From contig OZ026515.1 in assembly GCA_964019695.1 (NCBI GenBank), positions 136,086,549 through 136,150,548 of the forward strand: a DNA stretch of 64,000 nucleotides, given 5' to 3'. The notes under the pieces were generated by a model. That model made no database searches. It was not told where the DNA came from and saw nothing but the letters and a program-made list of their open reading frames with translations. Each line of letters starts with the position of its first letter. The first letter of the stretch is position 1. Origin of the DNA: Loripinus fragilis. Its lineage: Eukaryota > Mollusca > Bivalvia > Lucinida > Lucinidae. This document shows positions 10,552 to 22,445 of the stretch, piece by piece. The position numbers and the translations under genes are program-made.

Positions 10552-12337
10552 TCTTTATTTCCTCCAAGAAGAAGAGTATTGTACTTTCAAAGATAGATGA
10601 GAATCGTTGTAAACAAACAGTGGCAAGTTTACCTTGATTTTGGGCGTGCAGGTAGTCCCAGTTACAGTTATATTGAATCTACCACAGATTACTACAGATG
10701 CGTGTGGCAGTGAATAGTCATGCATTACCTATTTATACGAAAAATAGAATTGCCTCATTACTATGCATCTTTGAAACAACAATACGTAATACAAAGGAAC
10801 ATATATAATGCAAAGTGCAGTAGAATATAATTACGAAAATATGTTTATGCAGCTTACACAAATGCTGTTCACAAAACTGATCGCTAGTGTATGTACATGC
10901 GATATTAATGTGCACACAAGCATCAATAGCTAATGACAATTCCGCATATTAGTTACGCATTTAAGAATAATTGCATATTCACATAGTTTCCAAAGTACAG
11001 AATATTTAAACGTATATTACAAAGTGAATATGTACACACACGCCTGAAAACGTGTAGAGGAAGACAACTTGCGTACTGAATGTGACGTACGACATACAAT
11101 TTCGAATGTAACATTATCACCACAATGCGCACATACATTGGGACCCTCCTTCACGGAAAATTCCATTTATATTCTAATCAAAATAAACATTTTGGCGATC
11201 ATTTACATAACGATCATCGTTTTGACGGTCAACAATTCTGTTTGTGCCACAAAGCCGGCGTGTATATAGTGCGAATCATGTTTGCTGTCGTCGCCCTGGG
11301 CCCTGTCGCCTGTTAAACTAACGGTACCCGGGGCCAACTCACGACAGTAAACAAGAAACGGATTATACTGCCAATATTGTTTTCTTTTATGCAAATCTTT
11401 GTTGTGAATTCGGGACGTTTTATGTCACATGTGCACATGATTTCTTCGAACAGCCGAGAAAGTTAGGGATTTTAAAGAATGGCTGTGTTTTATCAAAGGC
11501 ATGTATATAGTAGACCCATACGATGTAAAATGTACCTTAACAAATTCACTCGAGCTGCATCATGATGCTGCGCATATTCACTTTTTTTATCCGTAATAAA
11601 ATAAAGTTGCCATGTGGAAGCCCTCTTATCAGTATGTGCAAGTAGTTTTTACTCATAAAATTTTTCATGCAAAGAAGTGAAAGGTACATCTTTTCTGATC
11701 CGAATATTGCTGCAACAATCTGTTTTTTTTAGCACATGCTGAATATGGACATGAAAAGTAGGCGGTACTATGGACCGTCGCTTCGAACCAATCACAGTTT
11801 TGAAGGCTGTTCCTCAGGTCAGTTCATAACCGAAAGATTGACAGTCACTTGAGGGTTTTATCTGTCACATCAAAGAGTGATATCTCTCTTATTAGATCAT
11901 AAAAACCAATTATTAACGGTCCCGAGTGACCATTTGTTACGCTTGTAAGGAAACATGTAGTATCTGAAATAGGCATTTACACATGATATTAAAAACAAAC
12001 GCGTGATGTATTTTTTCTCTAGATATCTTTAAACCAAAAAGAACAATCTATCGAAGCCAGACAAAAGAAACCAGTTGTTTTTACTTTTATAGCCAGCCCA
12101 TTGCATCATTATACATTCCAAAATGTAATTGTCAACAGTGAAAATTTCATGTATTAAGCTGCAACAAAAAGCATTAATGGTAGATCTACAAAGCATCAGG
12201 TAGTAGCCTATAGATTTGGTTAGTATAAGACCATGCTACTTATGTTCTGATAAGTACTTTGGTTGATATAATATTTGCTAAATTTAACAAATGATATAGG
12301 AATTATAGATTATAACAAAATGCAGTCAAGATCTACA
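10552..12337. other. Gene-free stretch
   Basis: AT-rich, no repeat family or coding signal recognised. The overlapping 61-68 residue ORFs on both strands (10733-11394) show no domain and are regarded as chance. Confidence 0.5.
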
Positions 12338-12420
12338 ATGTTCTGTGTCTCTTCCTCACAGTACGACCCTTGGTTGGTCTACAGTCTGCGATTGTGACAA
12401 TTCCTGGTCATACTCACTTT
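12338..12420 (+). repeat. Family A tail fragment
   Basis: The 3'-terminal ~80 bp of family A: TGTGTCTCTTCCTCACAGTA, GGTCTACAGTCTGCGATTGT and CCTGGTCATACTCAC. Confidence 0.7.
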
Positions 12421-13659
12421 TTATCAAATATAGTCTTTTTAAGCATGATAAAATACTTCTACTGGCAAAAAAAGAGCCAGTGGTCGCAGGAAAAAATATT
12501 TGAGCTTAAATATTGTCAGTCTGCTGTTACATAGTCTAAAGGGTAACTAACTAGTAAAACAGATACTCCTCATTTGAACAATCTGTTTTCCATTCGCTCT
12601 TGTCAAAGGAAGACTTAACCAGAACTTTACTAGTTTTAAGATTTGTCCTTCTTTTCAACAGATAGCCCCTTCTCTGGAATACACCCATAACTATCTCCCT
12701 GCCTTGCCACCAGATGCAGATTATATTGCTTTGCTATTTTAATTTATTTATTGATGTACGGAATATTCAGTCCAATATTTGAATCATAATGTAAATACCA
12801 TGTACATTTTTATGAACCTTTGATAAAAAAAATCTGCAAATTGCCATATCAAAGTAAAAGAACCAAACAAAATTACAAAACTCTCTTAGATAAGGTTTTA
12901 TTTAGAATAATATGTCTATGATTTAAGCTATCAAAATTTGTGGTGAGTAGACTCAAATTTTACCTTGGTCTGGGGTGTCGTCAAGCTAAGGCAAAAATTT
13001 GAGTCTACTCTCGGCAAGTTTAGTATCTTTATCCATTTATGCAAAACACCATTTTGTTACCTACGTTACCTTATTTATATATTGACAGAAATAAAATATA
13101 TTCATGGTAGTTAAAGTTGTTTGTATAAATGTTATTAAATTGCATTGTTACAGAGATGAAAGAAGAGACTGTCCGTTCCAATAATATAAAATATGTACGC
13201 CATTAGAAGTGATATGCCCATAAGCATATTTAATATTTATTTGACAACACACTGTTGCCAGTAAAAGTTTTTAACAGCTTCAAATATGTGAAATGGAAAT
13301 TCATTATTAGAATAGGGATCTTTACTGCACATTGAAGGTTGGGGAATATGGTTTATTCTAATATGCAATCTATAAAGTCATTATCTGCAATTTTGTAAAA
13401 ATTGTAACATTAGTAACTCCGACGAACAGAAATACATATCACAGATGTCTGCAATTCTGTAACTAAAAAAAATTTCAAGCTCAAATAATTGCATTAATAC
13501 CATTGGAAAATATCTTATTAGTCTTGTATTTTGTGTACTGCTATTTTCATTGCTAGGGTAACATTGATTACATGCCATTTACAGAAAACTGGCCAAAGAA
13601 ATCTTAGTAAAACATGGGTTTCTAAGGCCCCAACACATGTCCTTGACTGAAAATAGAAA
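12421..13659. other. Gene-free stretch with one small hairpin
   Basis: No gene recognised. A short inverted repeat lies at 12944-13012 (GAGTAGACTCAAATTTT paired with AAAATTTGAGTCTACTCTC, ~30 bp loop). Sequence from ~13610 (GGGTTTCTAAGGCCCCAACA) resembles 61228-61290 and leads into array 2. Confidence 0.55.
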
Positions 13660-14934
13660 GCAAGTTTTTATGCCTCCAAAGGAACTTTGGGGGTATATAG
13701 TAATCACACTGTCCGTCCGTCTGTCCCCCTTCGTGTCCGGTGCATATGTCCTATATTATTTGAGGCAGGAATCCCAAATTTGGTGTGTGGATGTATCTAG
13801 GGAAGGCGGAGTGTAGCGTTTCATTTTCGGGTTACTGTGACCTTGACCTTGATATCTGACCTAGTTTTTAGAATATTCGTGTCCGGTGCATATCTTTTAT
13901 ATTATTTGAGGTAGGAATCCCAAATTTGGTATGTGCATGCATCTTGGGATGACAAAGTGTTGCGTACCATCCTTGGGTCACTGTGACCCTGACCGCTGAC
14001 CTAGTTTCTAGAATCAGCATTGAGTCTGGTGCATATCTCCTGTATTCTTTGAGGTCGGAATTCCAAATTGTGTGTATGAATGCATCTTGGGATGGTGGAA
14101 AATGGCGTACCTTTTTCGGTACACTGAGACCTTGACCTTGACTTCTGATCTAATTTTAGAATATTCGTGTTGGGAGCATATCTCTCATATTATTTGAGGT
14201 AGGACTCCCAAATTTTGTGTGTTAATGCCTTTTGGGATGGCAAAGTGTCACGTACCATTTTCGGGTCATTGTGACCTTGACCTCTGACCTGGATTTTAGA
14301 ATAATCTTTTCTGGAGCATATCTTTTGTATTATTTGAGATAGGAATCCGGAATTGGGTGAGTGGATGCATCTTGGTATGGTGGAGTGTCTTGTACTATTT
14401 ACGGGTCACCGTAACCTTAAACTTGACCTCTGACCTATTTTTTTTAGAATAATCATGTCCGGAGCATATCTCTTATATTATTTGCGGTAGGAATGCCAAA
14501 TTTGGTGTGTGAATGCATCTTGGGCTGGAGGAGTGTCCCATCTCATTTTGGGGGCATGGTGACCTTGACCTCTGAAATAGTTTCTAGAACCGGCATCGTG
14601 TCTGGTTCATATCTTCTATATTCTTTGAGGTAGGAATCCTAAAGGGGGTGTATGGATGCATCTTTCAATGGTGATATGCCGTGTACCTTTTTCGGGTCAC
14701 TGTGACCTTGACCTTGACCTTTGACCTAGTTTTTTTTAAAATAATCGTGTCGGGAGCATATCTCTATTATTTGAGGTAGGAATTCCAAATTTGGTGTGTT
14801 TATGCATCTGGGGATGGCAGAGTGTCACGTACGATTTATGAATCACTGTGACCTTGACCTTGACCTATGATCTAGTTTATAGAGTCATCATGTCCGGAGC
14901 ATATCTCTTGTATTATACGAGATAGAAATCCCAA

Positions 14935-14937
<3 letters not shown>

Positions 14938-15016
<79 letters not shown>

Positions 15017-15030
15017 TGTGTGTGTGTGTT
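14938..15030 (+). repeat. (TG)n(CGTG)n compound microsatellite
   Basis: TG dinucleotides followed by about ten CGTG tetranucleotides and a further TG run, inside a unit of array 2. Overlapping Cys/Val and His/Thr ORFs are artefacts of the repeat. Confidence 0.95.
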
Positions 15031-15237
15031 GGGGTGGCAGTTTACGGGCCACTGTGACCTTAAACTTGACCTCTGACCTAGTGTTTAAAATAATCATGTC
15101 CGGAACATATTTCTTATATTATTTGCGGAAGGAATCCCAAATTTGGTGTGTGAATGCATCTTGGGTTGGGGGAGTGTCCCGTCCTTTTTCGGAGCACTGT
15201 GACCATGATCTTTGACCTAGTTTCTAGAATCGGCATC

Positions 15238-15590
15238 AAAAATAGTAAGTGAGTACCACAATCACAAACCGCAGACAACCCCATGGCACCGCGAGGAAGA
15301 GCCACTCAACCATCACGAGACACCAGGAAGACAAATTAAGCAAAGCAACCAGCTCTCTCTTCCCCATCAAGATGATTGCAATACTAGAATGGACATAAAG
15401 TAACGTACAACAAAACATAGAACAGTTGCAGACTCCCACAATGGGAGTAACAATAAACAAAAGGTCAACAACAAGATAACCACCGACTTAGAACGGACAG
15501 CAGCCTAAGCCACCGGGGGCTTAAATGCATTTTACTGGTACCAAATCTTCGCCCTAGATTCTGCTGTTGTTGAAGTACAAGAAATGTTCA
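15238..15590 (-). repeat. Family A retroelement tail inserted in array 2
   Basis: A nearly full-length reverse copy, from TAGTAAGTGAGTACCACAAT through CACCGGGGGCTTAAATGC to GTTGTTGAAGTACAAGAAAT. It interrupts one array unit between CGGCATC and AGTCTGATGCACAT, so it inserted after the array had expanded. No clear target duplication could be read. Confidence 0.8.
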
Positions 15591-16058
15591 AGTCTGATGC
15601 ACATCTTCTCTATTCTTTGAGTTAGAAATCCCTTTGGTGTATGGGTGCATCTTTGGATGGTGATATGCCGTGTACCATTTTTGGGTCACTGTGACCATGA
15701 CCTCTGACCTTGGCCTCTGACCTAGTTTTTTAGAATAATCGTGTCCGGAGTATATCTCCTGTATTATTTGAGGTAGGAATCCCAAACTTCGTGTGTGAAT
15801 ACATCTTGGAGTTGCGGAGTGCCACATCACTGTGACCTTGACCTTCACCCCTGGCCTTTGTTCTAGAAATATCTTGTCTTTGGGGGCATTTGTCACATTG
15901 TAACACAGTTCTTTCTTTTTTGTCCTTTTTTCCAAATTAACGTTTTCAAAAATGTCTTAGATAGATACAATCAGAGTTTGATAGCGCCTAATATGGGTCC
16001 AAACTGTTTGCACAAAAAAATATCAGCAGCCGACATCAGCACTCAAAGAGTTAAAACG

Positions 16059-16251
16059 TTAACCCTTAAAACGCCAATCACGACAAGCAGACGACAAATG
16101 TTGTGACTTCTTTCCTAATTTTCGAAAGAAATAAGGTATGATATATCATGAGAATCGTCTATCACGCCTTATTTGTTATTTTTGTAAAAAAAAACAGCAA
16201 AATTTGAAATTGTCATCTGCTGCATATTATAGATGGCGCTTTAAGGGTTAA
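16059..16251. mobile_element. piggyBac-like MITE (family F, copy 1)
   Basis: A 193 bp element starting TTAACCCTTAAAACGCCAAT and ending ATGGCGCTTTAAGGGTTAA. The ends are inverted repeats flanked by, or including, TTAA. Two copies in the 58-63 kb duplication share the ends and the AGCAGACGAC / CATCTGCTGC subterminal pairs. No ORF. TTAA target sites and CCC-starting ends fit the piggyBac superfamily. Confidence 0.72.
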
Positions 16252-16798
16252 TGCCTCATCAGAGTTGTAATTTTTGCCAGCTCAATTATTTACTGTCTCG
16301 ACACATTAAATGTACCGCACCATGTCTAGCCTGTCCAATAGCAAGGATTTGCTGAAAACTCAGTTGCTGAGAGTAGTCATTTCGAGAATGTGAGCATGTC
16401 ATTGGTTAAGTTGTTGAGCGCCAGAACCAAGTTACTACGTCAAAAAAAAATTCTGCAATCCAAGCATTCATAGATCAGACTGCTTCTCTTAATACCCATG
16501 AAGGAACATACTTTAGTCTGTTTTCTGGCCATCTGATACGGAAAGCCGGATCAACGAACTGAGGTTTTCTGAATCCATATCACTATCCATTAAAACGAGG
16601 CTAACGTCGATTACCTGCTTTTGCGGCGACGTTACGTAAAGTAAATTGCAAGCATGGAACCAGAGACGGAAAACATATTGACGTGACGTCAAGAAACGTA
16701 ACGTTATGACAAACGTTCCCGCATTTTTTCGGGATTAAAGACCAAAACAGGTTTTAAAATCAGAAAGAATGTCAGAAAAAGGCATATAATAAACATAT
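16252..16798. other. No recognisable feature
   Basis: Non-coding sequence with no repeat family that recurs in this window. Confidence 0.5.
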
Positions 16799-16931
16799 TA
16801 TCATAATAGTAACTTGATCTGGCGTACAGGATCACGTCTCGTGGATGAGGCCATACCATTGGTGATCCGATGGTATGACCTCATCCACTCGACGTGATAC
16901 AGTACGCCAGATCAAGTTACTATTATGATAA
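16799..16931. repeat. Perfect-stem hairpin
   Basis: Near-perfect inverted repeat: TATCATAATAGTAACTTGAT... pairs with ...ATCAAGTTACTATTATGATA, with inner GGATGAGGCCATACCAT against ATGGTATGACCTCATCC and a loop of only a few bases. Arms are ~64 bp. It looks like a short foldback MITE. Confidence 0.8.
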
Positions 16932-17583
16932 TGTGTATGAACTATTACTTTCTTCAGCAGTATGTCGTCTGATTTTTTACGTCTGCTGCATATATTCAAT
17001 TGCACTTCAGACAGGATTTTTCACAGAAGCAAACAATGTGAAACCTGATCAGACTGCGACCAAGAAAGCATATTACGGGTTATTATTGACAATGGTGGAA
17101 TAGTCCAGACGCGTCATACGGAATATACTGTTTTAGACCTTCACCACTAAAGAGTAAAATGTCAGCAGTGTTCGAAACAAACTAAAGGATGAGATGCATT
17201 TTCTCAGTCAGGAACGCATGCAGCCTGCATATCCAGATGACAGCCGTCCCAGCCAGCACACAGTATTGGGCCACCATCGACCCACCAGCGAATCAACATG
17301 GCGTTTCGCTGACGACTGATGGTGGCCCGCTTTTAGATGTTCACTGGGGATTATCCGAAGTCTGTTTTGTCGTAACGCGTAAAACCAGTGGCAAGTAATC
17401 GTCTCCAGTTCCGCCAGATAATTGCAGAAGATGGCATACTAATGGATGCAAATCAACATGGCTTTCAACCACACTTCTTGAGACGTAATGATTTTTAAAA
17501 AATCCGGGCCATTATCCCCAAATATAAAAAAAAGCAGATCCGATGATGCGTCATACTTCTCGAAATGTGACTTCGAGTTTTGA
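16932..17583. other. No supported gene
   Basis: ORFs at 16894-17103 and 17189-17398 show no domain. A short GGGCCACCATCGACCCAC / GATGGTGGCCC inverted pair is visible near 17268-17326. Confidence 0.5.
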
Positions 17584-17676
17584 GTCAAAGTAAGTAAGTA
17601 AGTAAGGGTGCAAAGATCAGGAATCGATACAATCAAGTACCACACCTGACCCAGGATACCAAAGTCAAGTCAAAGT
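17584..17676 (-). repeat. Very short retroelement tail with target-site duplication
   Basis: A ~75 bp family B 3' end (TAAGTAAGTAAGGGTGCAAA ... CCTGACCCAGGATACC on +) flanked by direct repeats GTCAAAGT at 17584-17591 and 17669-17676. This is what a severely 5'-truncated target-primed retrotransposition event leaves. The TTAC tail repeat is intact. Confidence 0.72.
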
Positions 17677-17776
17677 TGTATTCCGAACCCCCTAACTAAG
17701 GGTACGAGAATTAAACTTACACACAAATAAATGGAATATGAAATAAACAAGTGACGGCCAACAAAGTAGCATTTAC

Positions 17777-18340
17777 ACTGTCTGTATCGAGCTCCGGATC
17801 GGCCGTTTTTGGAAGTGGAGCGGACCACCCAAGATGGCGGACCATTCAACACAGGCAAGGAAGGTGTCTCGTTGTATCCAATATGATTACTGTATGAGGC
17901 ATGCATCAGCCAAACGAGCCAAATTACCGCACGTAAAATTGATTTATCTGCATAAAACAGCAAGTTCTGTGGCGAAAAATACACACAGTTTCTTGCATCG
18001 GTTCATTGAACTGTCATTTTCTGTGCTGATAATTTTTGAAGCGATGACCCAAATATTTTCTTGTCATTCCTTTGAAACTGCATGTATATATCCGTATCAT
18101 ATCTATGAACTACGATGCACAATTCAATTCTGATCCAGACGCCGAAAACAGTAATAAAATCCCTTGGCTGGATTTTGAGAAATAGTTGTTTATGTTAGCC
18201 GTGTAAACGGCAAATGTCGACGGATTGGACTAGCTAGTTCAACACAAATTATGCCACTATATGCAGTCATTTGTCAACGGATTGGCTCACGAAAAATGAT
18301 GAAAATGTCTGCGGATCGGACGAACTTTTGTTTTCACAGA
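17777..18340 (+). repeat. Dispersed repeat family H (copy 1)
   Basis: About 94% identical to the reverse of 28205-28775 over the alignable core. It contains CCCAAGATGGCGGACCATTC, a Kozak-like ATG opening a 99-residue frame (17834-18133). In the second copy the same frame has a stop after nine residues, and the changes I compared include K/E and R/H replacements. The frame is therefore probably not a conserved protein; it may be a captured first exon. No terminal inverted repeats seen. Confidence 0.65.
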
Positions 18341-18587
18341 CAACATACAAAACTCTTTTCATTTTGTCTGTTGATACCTTTGTAAACACTTTGGACTCAA
18401 ACCAGGACTGAAAAAAATGACAGACTTGTCATAGTGTCTCTCCTGATCTGAGTCCACACTGGTTTATTCCCTGATGATACTCCTAGGAGAACGTTATAAA
18501 AAAGTTAAAATTTGAGAAACAAATCCTACTTTAGACACCACAAAAGCGTGAAAAAATACCAACATCAAGGCATGGTGTCCGTATTGT

Positions 18588-19213
18588 TGAGCCTGATCTT
18601 AATCCATAGTGTAGAGCCTGATCTTAATCAATCTTGTAGGGCCTGATCTCAATCAATATTTTTGGGCCTGATCTTAATCCATATTGTTGGGCCTGATCTT
18701 AACCCATATTGTAGGGCCTTATCTAAATCCATATTGTCGGGTCTGATCTTAATCTGTATTGTAGGGCCTGATCTTAATCAATATTGTAGGGCCTGATCTA
18801 AACCCATATTGTTGGGCCTGATCTAAATCCTTATCTAGGACCTGATCTTAATCCACATTGTAGGGCCTTATCTTAATCCATATGTAGGGTCCAATCTTTA
18901 TCCATATTGTAGGGCCTGATCTTAATCAATATTGTAGGGCCTAATCTCAATCCATATCGCTGGGCCTGACCTCAATCCACATTGAAGGGCCTGATCTTAA
19001 TCCATATTGTAGGGCCTGGTCTTAATCCATATTGTAGGGCCTGATCTTAATCCATATCAAACGGCATGGTATTTATCACTATTGTAGGGCCTAATCTTAA
19101 TCCATATCGCCGGGCCCGATCTTAATCAATATTGAAGGGGCCTGATCTTTATCAATATTGTATGGCCTGATCTTAATCAATGCTGTTTGGCCTGTTCTTG
19201 ATCCAAGCGGTTT
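18588..19213 (+). repeat. ~25 bp minisatellite
   Basis: About 24 units of the form GGGCCTGATCTTAATCCATATTGTA (given as GGGCCTGATCTTAATCC plus ATATTGTA), diverged by single-base changes and 1-2 base length differences. No ORF crosses it. Confidence 0.9.
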
Positions 19214-19251
19214 GAGTCTGACCACATTCATTTGCTGATATTATTTGCGTT

Positions 19252-19352
19252 TGTTTTGTTTGTTTGTTTGATTTGATTCATTACGTCCCATCAACAAGCT
19301 TTCAGTTAAACAGGGACGGGTCTTCCTGGGTCGAACCAGTACTAAGCTAGGA
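19252..19352 (-). repeat. Dispersed repeat family G (copy 2)
   Basis: Reverse copy of 6246-6345: TTGATTTGATTCATTACGTC, CAGTTAAACAGGGACGGGTC, CTGGGTCGAACCAGTAC. On the minus strand the GGTTCGACCC stretch is close to a B-box consensus. Confidence 0.6.
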
Positions 19353-21345
19353 TAAATATCATTTGCGTACAATTTGCATTTGATCTGGAACAAACTACTT
19401 TTTAAATTCTGTGTGCTGATATATTGTCGATTGGCACTCTAAGCAAATTCGTCTGCTGATAACCTTTGAAAACAGCTTTGATCCAGATCAGGCCTGACAT
19501 CTTGTCGTGTTTGAACTGGGTTTAAACAATTTTATATTCTGGTCGCATCTCTAAAGAATGATAGCTTCGAGGTCGCATTTTACCTTTGAAAACAGTTTGG
19601 ATCCAGCTCAGGCCCAGCAACATTCGGTGCTGTGCTTTCAACCAATTTATGCCTAATGGTATTTCCTACCCTTATCATTCAGACGAATCTGTTTCCGTTT
19701 TAAGGGATGCTGGGAAGTGTCGTTTATTTCAAATTTAAAAAGAAAATTCGGTAAGCAAACAGAGTCTGTCAGTGGAGACCCTGATCAGATGCCGCGTTTT
19801 GCAGCGTCTGATCTGGGTCTGTACAGTTTGCCTATGTCCCATAAAAAGACGCCAAGCTTATATGGGTTAATGCGTTCTTGAGTCTGTGCTCCCTTGCTCC
19901 CTTAAAATAATGCATTGATCTCCCCAAATCCCTGAAAAAAATTCTCAGCTCCCTGAAAGTATTTTGTCTTGCTTCACAAATCCCTAAAATTAATACAGCT
20001 TCTCCTCGAATCCCACAAAATAAAAGCCAATTCTCTCTAAAGTGTATTTTTCTCTCCATAGGATTAAAATCACATACTTAAAAACTTTGAAGCAATACGC
20101 AAGCACATGACTTAATGTTCACTAAATATTTGGCGTCATACATATAAAGACAGAGCTAAGCCAAATAAAACATGACATATATAATTATTTTAATGTAGCT
20201 CAAAGTTGAGGTCATCCTTAAAATGCGTTTGCTGTACCTGGTAGGGTAGCTATGTAGGAGTGCTCTCCAGATTATTTGTTTAAAATTTGAGACAGACCAT
20301 TTGCTTTTCTGGTAAGAGGGAGAGAGGGGCCTTTCGTTGTTCCAACAGCTTTAACTTGAATATTTTTCAAAAAAAGTGAAAGCATTTAATTTTTTGTAAC
20401 TGTACAAAGTCTTTTTACAATTCGATCAGCATCCTTCAAAGTTTTAATAAAAATCAGTGAGTTAACTAGAGGGAGTGCGCATGTAGCCCTGTAAGGATGA
20501 GGAATGACACTTGTGCTAGGGGGGTCCTGGGGCATGCTCCTCCATGAGAGTTTTGAAAAAAAGGTGCTATCTGGTGCATCCTGAGCGTTCCGAAATAATC
20601 AACCTAAAAATCAACAACTCTAGGGATAATAAATCAACAACAACAAAAATCATTCGGCATATTTTTCTTTGATCAATCTAGATGTGCATGTAAATAAACA
20701 AAAACATTTTATTAAGGGGGTCTTGGGGGCATGAGCCCCCCCCCCCCCCAAGCAATTTTTTTAAACTAACAAAATGAAGGCTTTTCCTTTAAGATGAAAT
20801 TTTATATATATAAATATTTTTTTTGCTTTTTGCTCACTAAATCCCCAAAACTATGAGCTTGCTCCCCAGATCCCCTAAAATAATTACCAGTGCTCCCCAG
20901 CTCCCTGAAAAGAAATAGCTATTCTCCCCCAAAACCCTGGGGGCCAGATCTTGCGGTCTTGTAGCTGTCTGTGCTCTATGCGTTTTCCTCATGGTATCCT
21001 ATTTGGCATATCTTGGCCATATTCACGTGTTTTATTATATTTTATTAATATTGAGTATTACTAAACAGTCTCCCTAAGTGCAACAGACATAACACATTAC
21101 CCAGCAGGCACATGTCGTCGTATTGACGTTAATGTGACGTCATTACATCACATTGACATCGACACGACGTTCCTTTGTTGTTCTGTGTCTGCTGCGTATG
21201 GACAGCCAGTATTCAAGCCAATGATGCTGACTTCAGAGTTATTTCTTAATTTGCTGAAATTTGTGTTTCATACAAATTCAAACGTTTTAATTCATCCGAG
21301 TCGAATAAGCAAATCGTAGGCCATTATTTTATTCACTAGAAACCC
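19353..21345. other. Gene-free stretch with low-complexity pieces
   Basis: Includes a short hairpin near 19780-19830 (CTGATCAGATGC / GCGTCTGATCTGGG), two clusters of CTCCC(C/T)-CCCTGAAAA phrases (19880-20060 and 20830-20945), and a C run at 20738-20749. No coding signal; ORFs at 19832-20059 and 21134-21319 have no recognisable similarity. Confidence 0.5.
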
Positions 21346-21349
21346 GAGT

Positions 21350-21720
21350 TTCTTGTACTTCAACAACAAACGACTCTAGGGCGAAGATTTCGTACCAGTA
21401 AAATGTATTTAAGCCCCTAGTGGCTTACACTGCTGTCGGTTCTAAGGCGGCGGCTCTGTTGCTGTTGATTCATTGTTTATTGTTACTCCCATTGTGGTAG
21501 TCTGTAATTTTTCAATGTTTTGTTGTACGTAACTATCCATTCTGTCCTTTCTAGTCATGCTAGTTTGCAGTCATCTTGATGGGGAAGGGAGAGCTGGTTG
21601 TTTTGCTTGGTTTGTCTTGCTGGTGCCTCGTGATTGATGTGTGGCTCTTCCTCGCGGTGCCATGAGTTTGTCTGCAGTTTGTGATTGTGGTATTTCCTGA
21701 TCATACTCACTTACTTTTTT
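21350..21720 (+). repeat. Family A retroelement tail, nearly complete copy
   Basis: Runs from TTTCTTGTACTTCAACAACA and CTCTAGGGCGAAGATTTCG through TTTAAGCCCCTAGTGGCTTA and GATGGGGAAGGGAGAGCTGG to TTTCCTGATCATACTCACTT ACTTTT. One of the best-preserved copies; it defines the 5' limit together with the copy at 15238-15590. Confidence 0.8.
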
Positions 21721-22194
21721 TCCTATAATCACAACGTATAACTACAAAGCCGTGCATTTTATTAATACGCTCACGCGCAAAGGTAAACGTTTTGTAATTG
21801 GGCATCTAACTGTTTGCATGCTGGTATACTCTGCTGTGCCTGAAAAATCGTACCGAAAGTCGTAGACAAATGAATCGTACGATGCCCATGGCAAATGTAC
21901 TTGGGACATACGAGATTAAATCATATATATCTACGCAATGCACGAAGTAAGGCCCCGAGGGTATAAACTTTTTTCATGTTCAACTCAACTGAGCACAAAC
22001 GTTATCATGCTCATAAATGTTAAAATGCTGACAATTGTTTGCGTTTTAATATTTATTAGCATGATACATACTTTAGGTGTATGCAAGATGCAGGGGTGTG
22101 GAAATATTAAAATTATATACTAGTCCAGGGACAAATAAAGGGCCATAATGTACTTGTCCAAAGAAAATGTTATTTGTCAGAAAGAACAGATTAG
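21721..22194. other. No recognisable feature
   Basis: AT-rich non-coding sequence. The 61-residue ORF at 21938-22123 has no recognisable domain. Confidence 0.5.
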
Positions 22195-22445
22195 CTTAAA
22201 CCTTTCTGTGCTTAAACAATTTACTCTTTCCAAAACAGTATACAACCAGATATCAACTATCTTGTAAACAGTGTAGATCCAGATCAGCTGGCTTCTGAAG
22301 AAGCAAGAAGCAACTGTTCTGTGCTTAAACAATTTACTCTTTCGAAAACAGTATAAAACCAAATATCAACTATTTTGTAAACAGTGTAGATTCAGATCAG
22401 CTGGCTTCAATTCAGAAGCCAGCTGATCTGGATCCACACTGTTTT
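22195..22445. repeat. 113 bp tandem duplication ending in a hairpin
   Basis: Two tandem units share CTGTGCTTAAACAATTTACT, ACCAGATATCAACTAT-type and CAGATCAGCTGGCTTC blocks. The second runs into an inverted copy, so 22381-22445 forms a stem of AAACAGTGTAGATTCAGATC against its complement. The AAACAGTGT-GATCCAGATCAG phrase also occurs at the centres of the MITEs at 59772 and 62001. Confidence 0.75.

Larger units (their letters stand above)
13660..15900. repeat. ~145 bp tandem array with TGACCT motifs (array 2)
   Basis: After CACTGTCCGTCCGTCTGTCC, about twelve tandem units with starts (GTGTCCGG-GCATAT) near 13733, 13880, 14026, 14167, 14310, 14455, 14600, 14747, 14889, 15096, 15592 and 15740, a spacing of 141-147 bp except where a microsatellite and an insertion add length. 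Each unit carries GAGGTAGGAATCCCAAATTT and GTGACCTTGACCTTGACCTC. The layout parallels array 1 in inverse orientation, but most of the unit sequence differs. Confidence 0.85.

Noticed and set aside
14888..15215. Cys/Val- and His/Thr-run ORFs
   Set aside because: Created by the (TG)n(CGTG)n microsatellite.
17834..18133. 99-residue ORF with a similar 89-residue ORF at 28411-28680
   Set aside because: The two are copies of one repeat. Differences include non-conservative replacements and a stop in one copy, with no sign of protein-level constraint.
18588..19213. CRISPR-like array
   Set aside because: Units are contiguous degenerate 25 bp repeats with no unique spacers, in a eukaryotic context.
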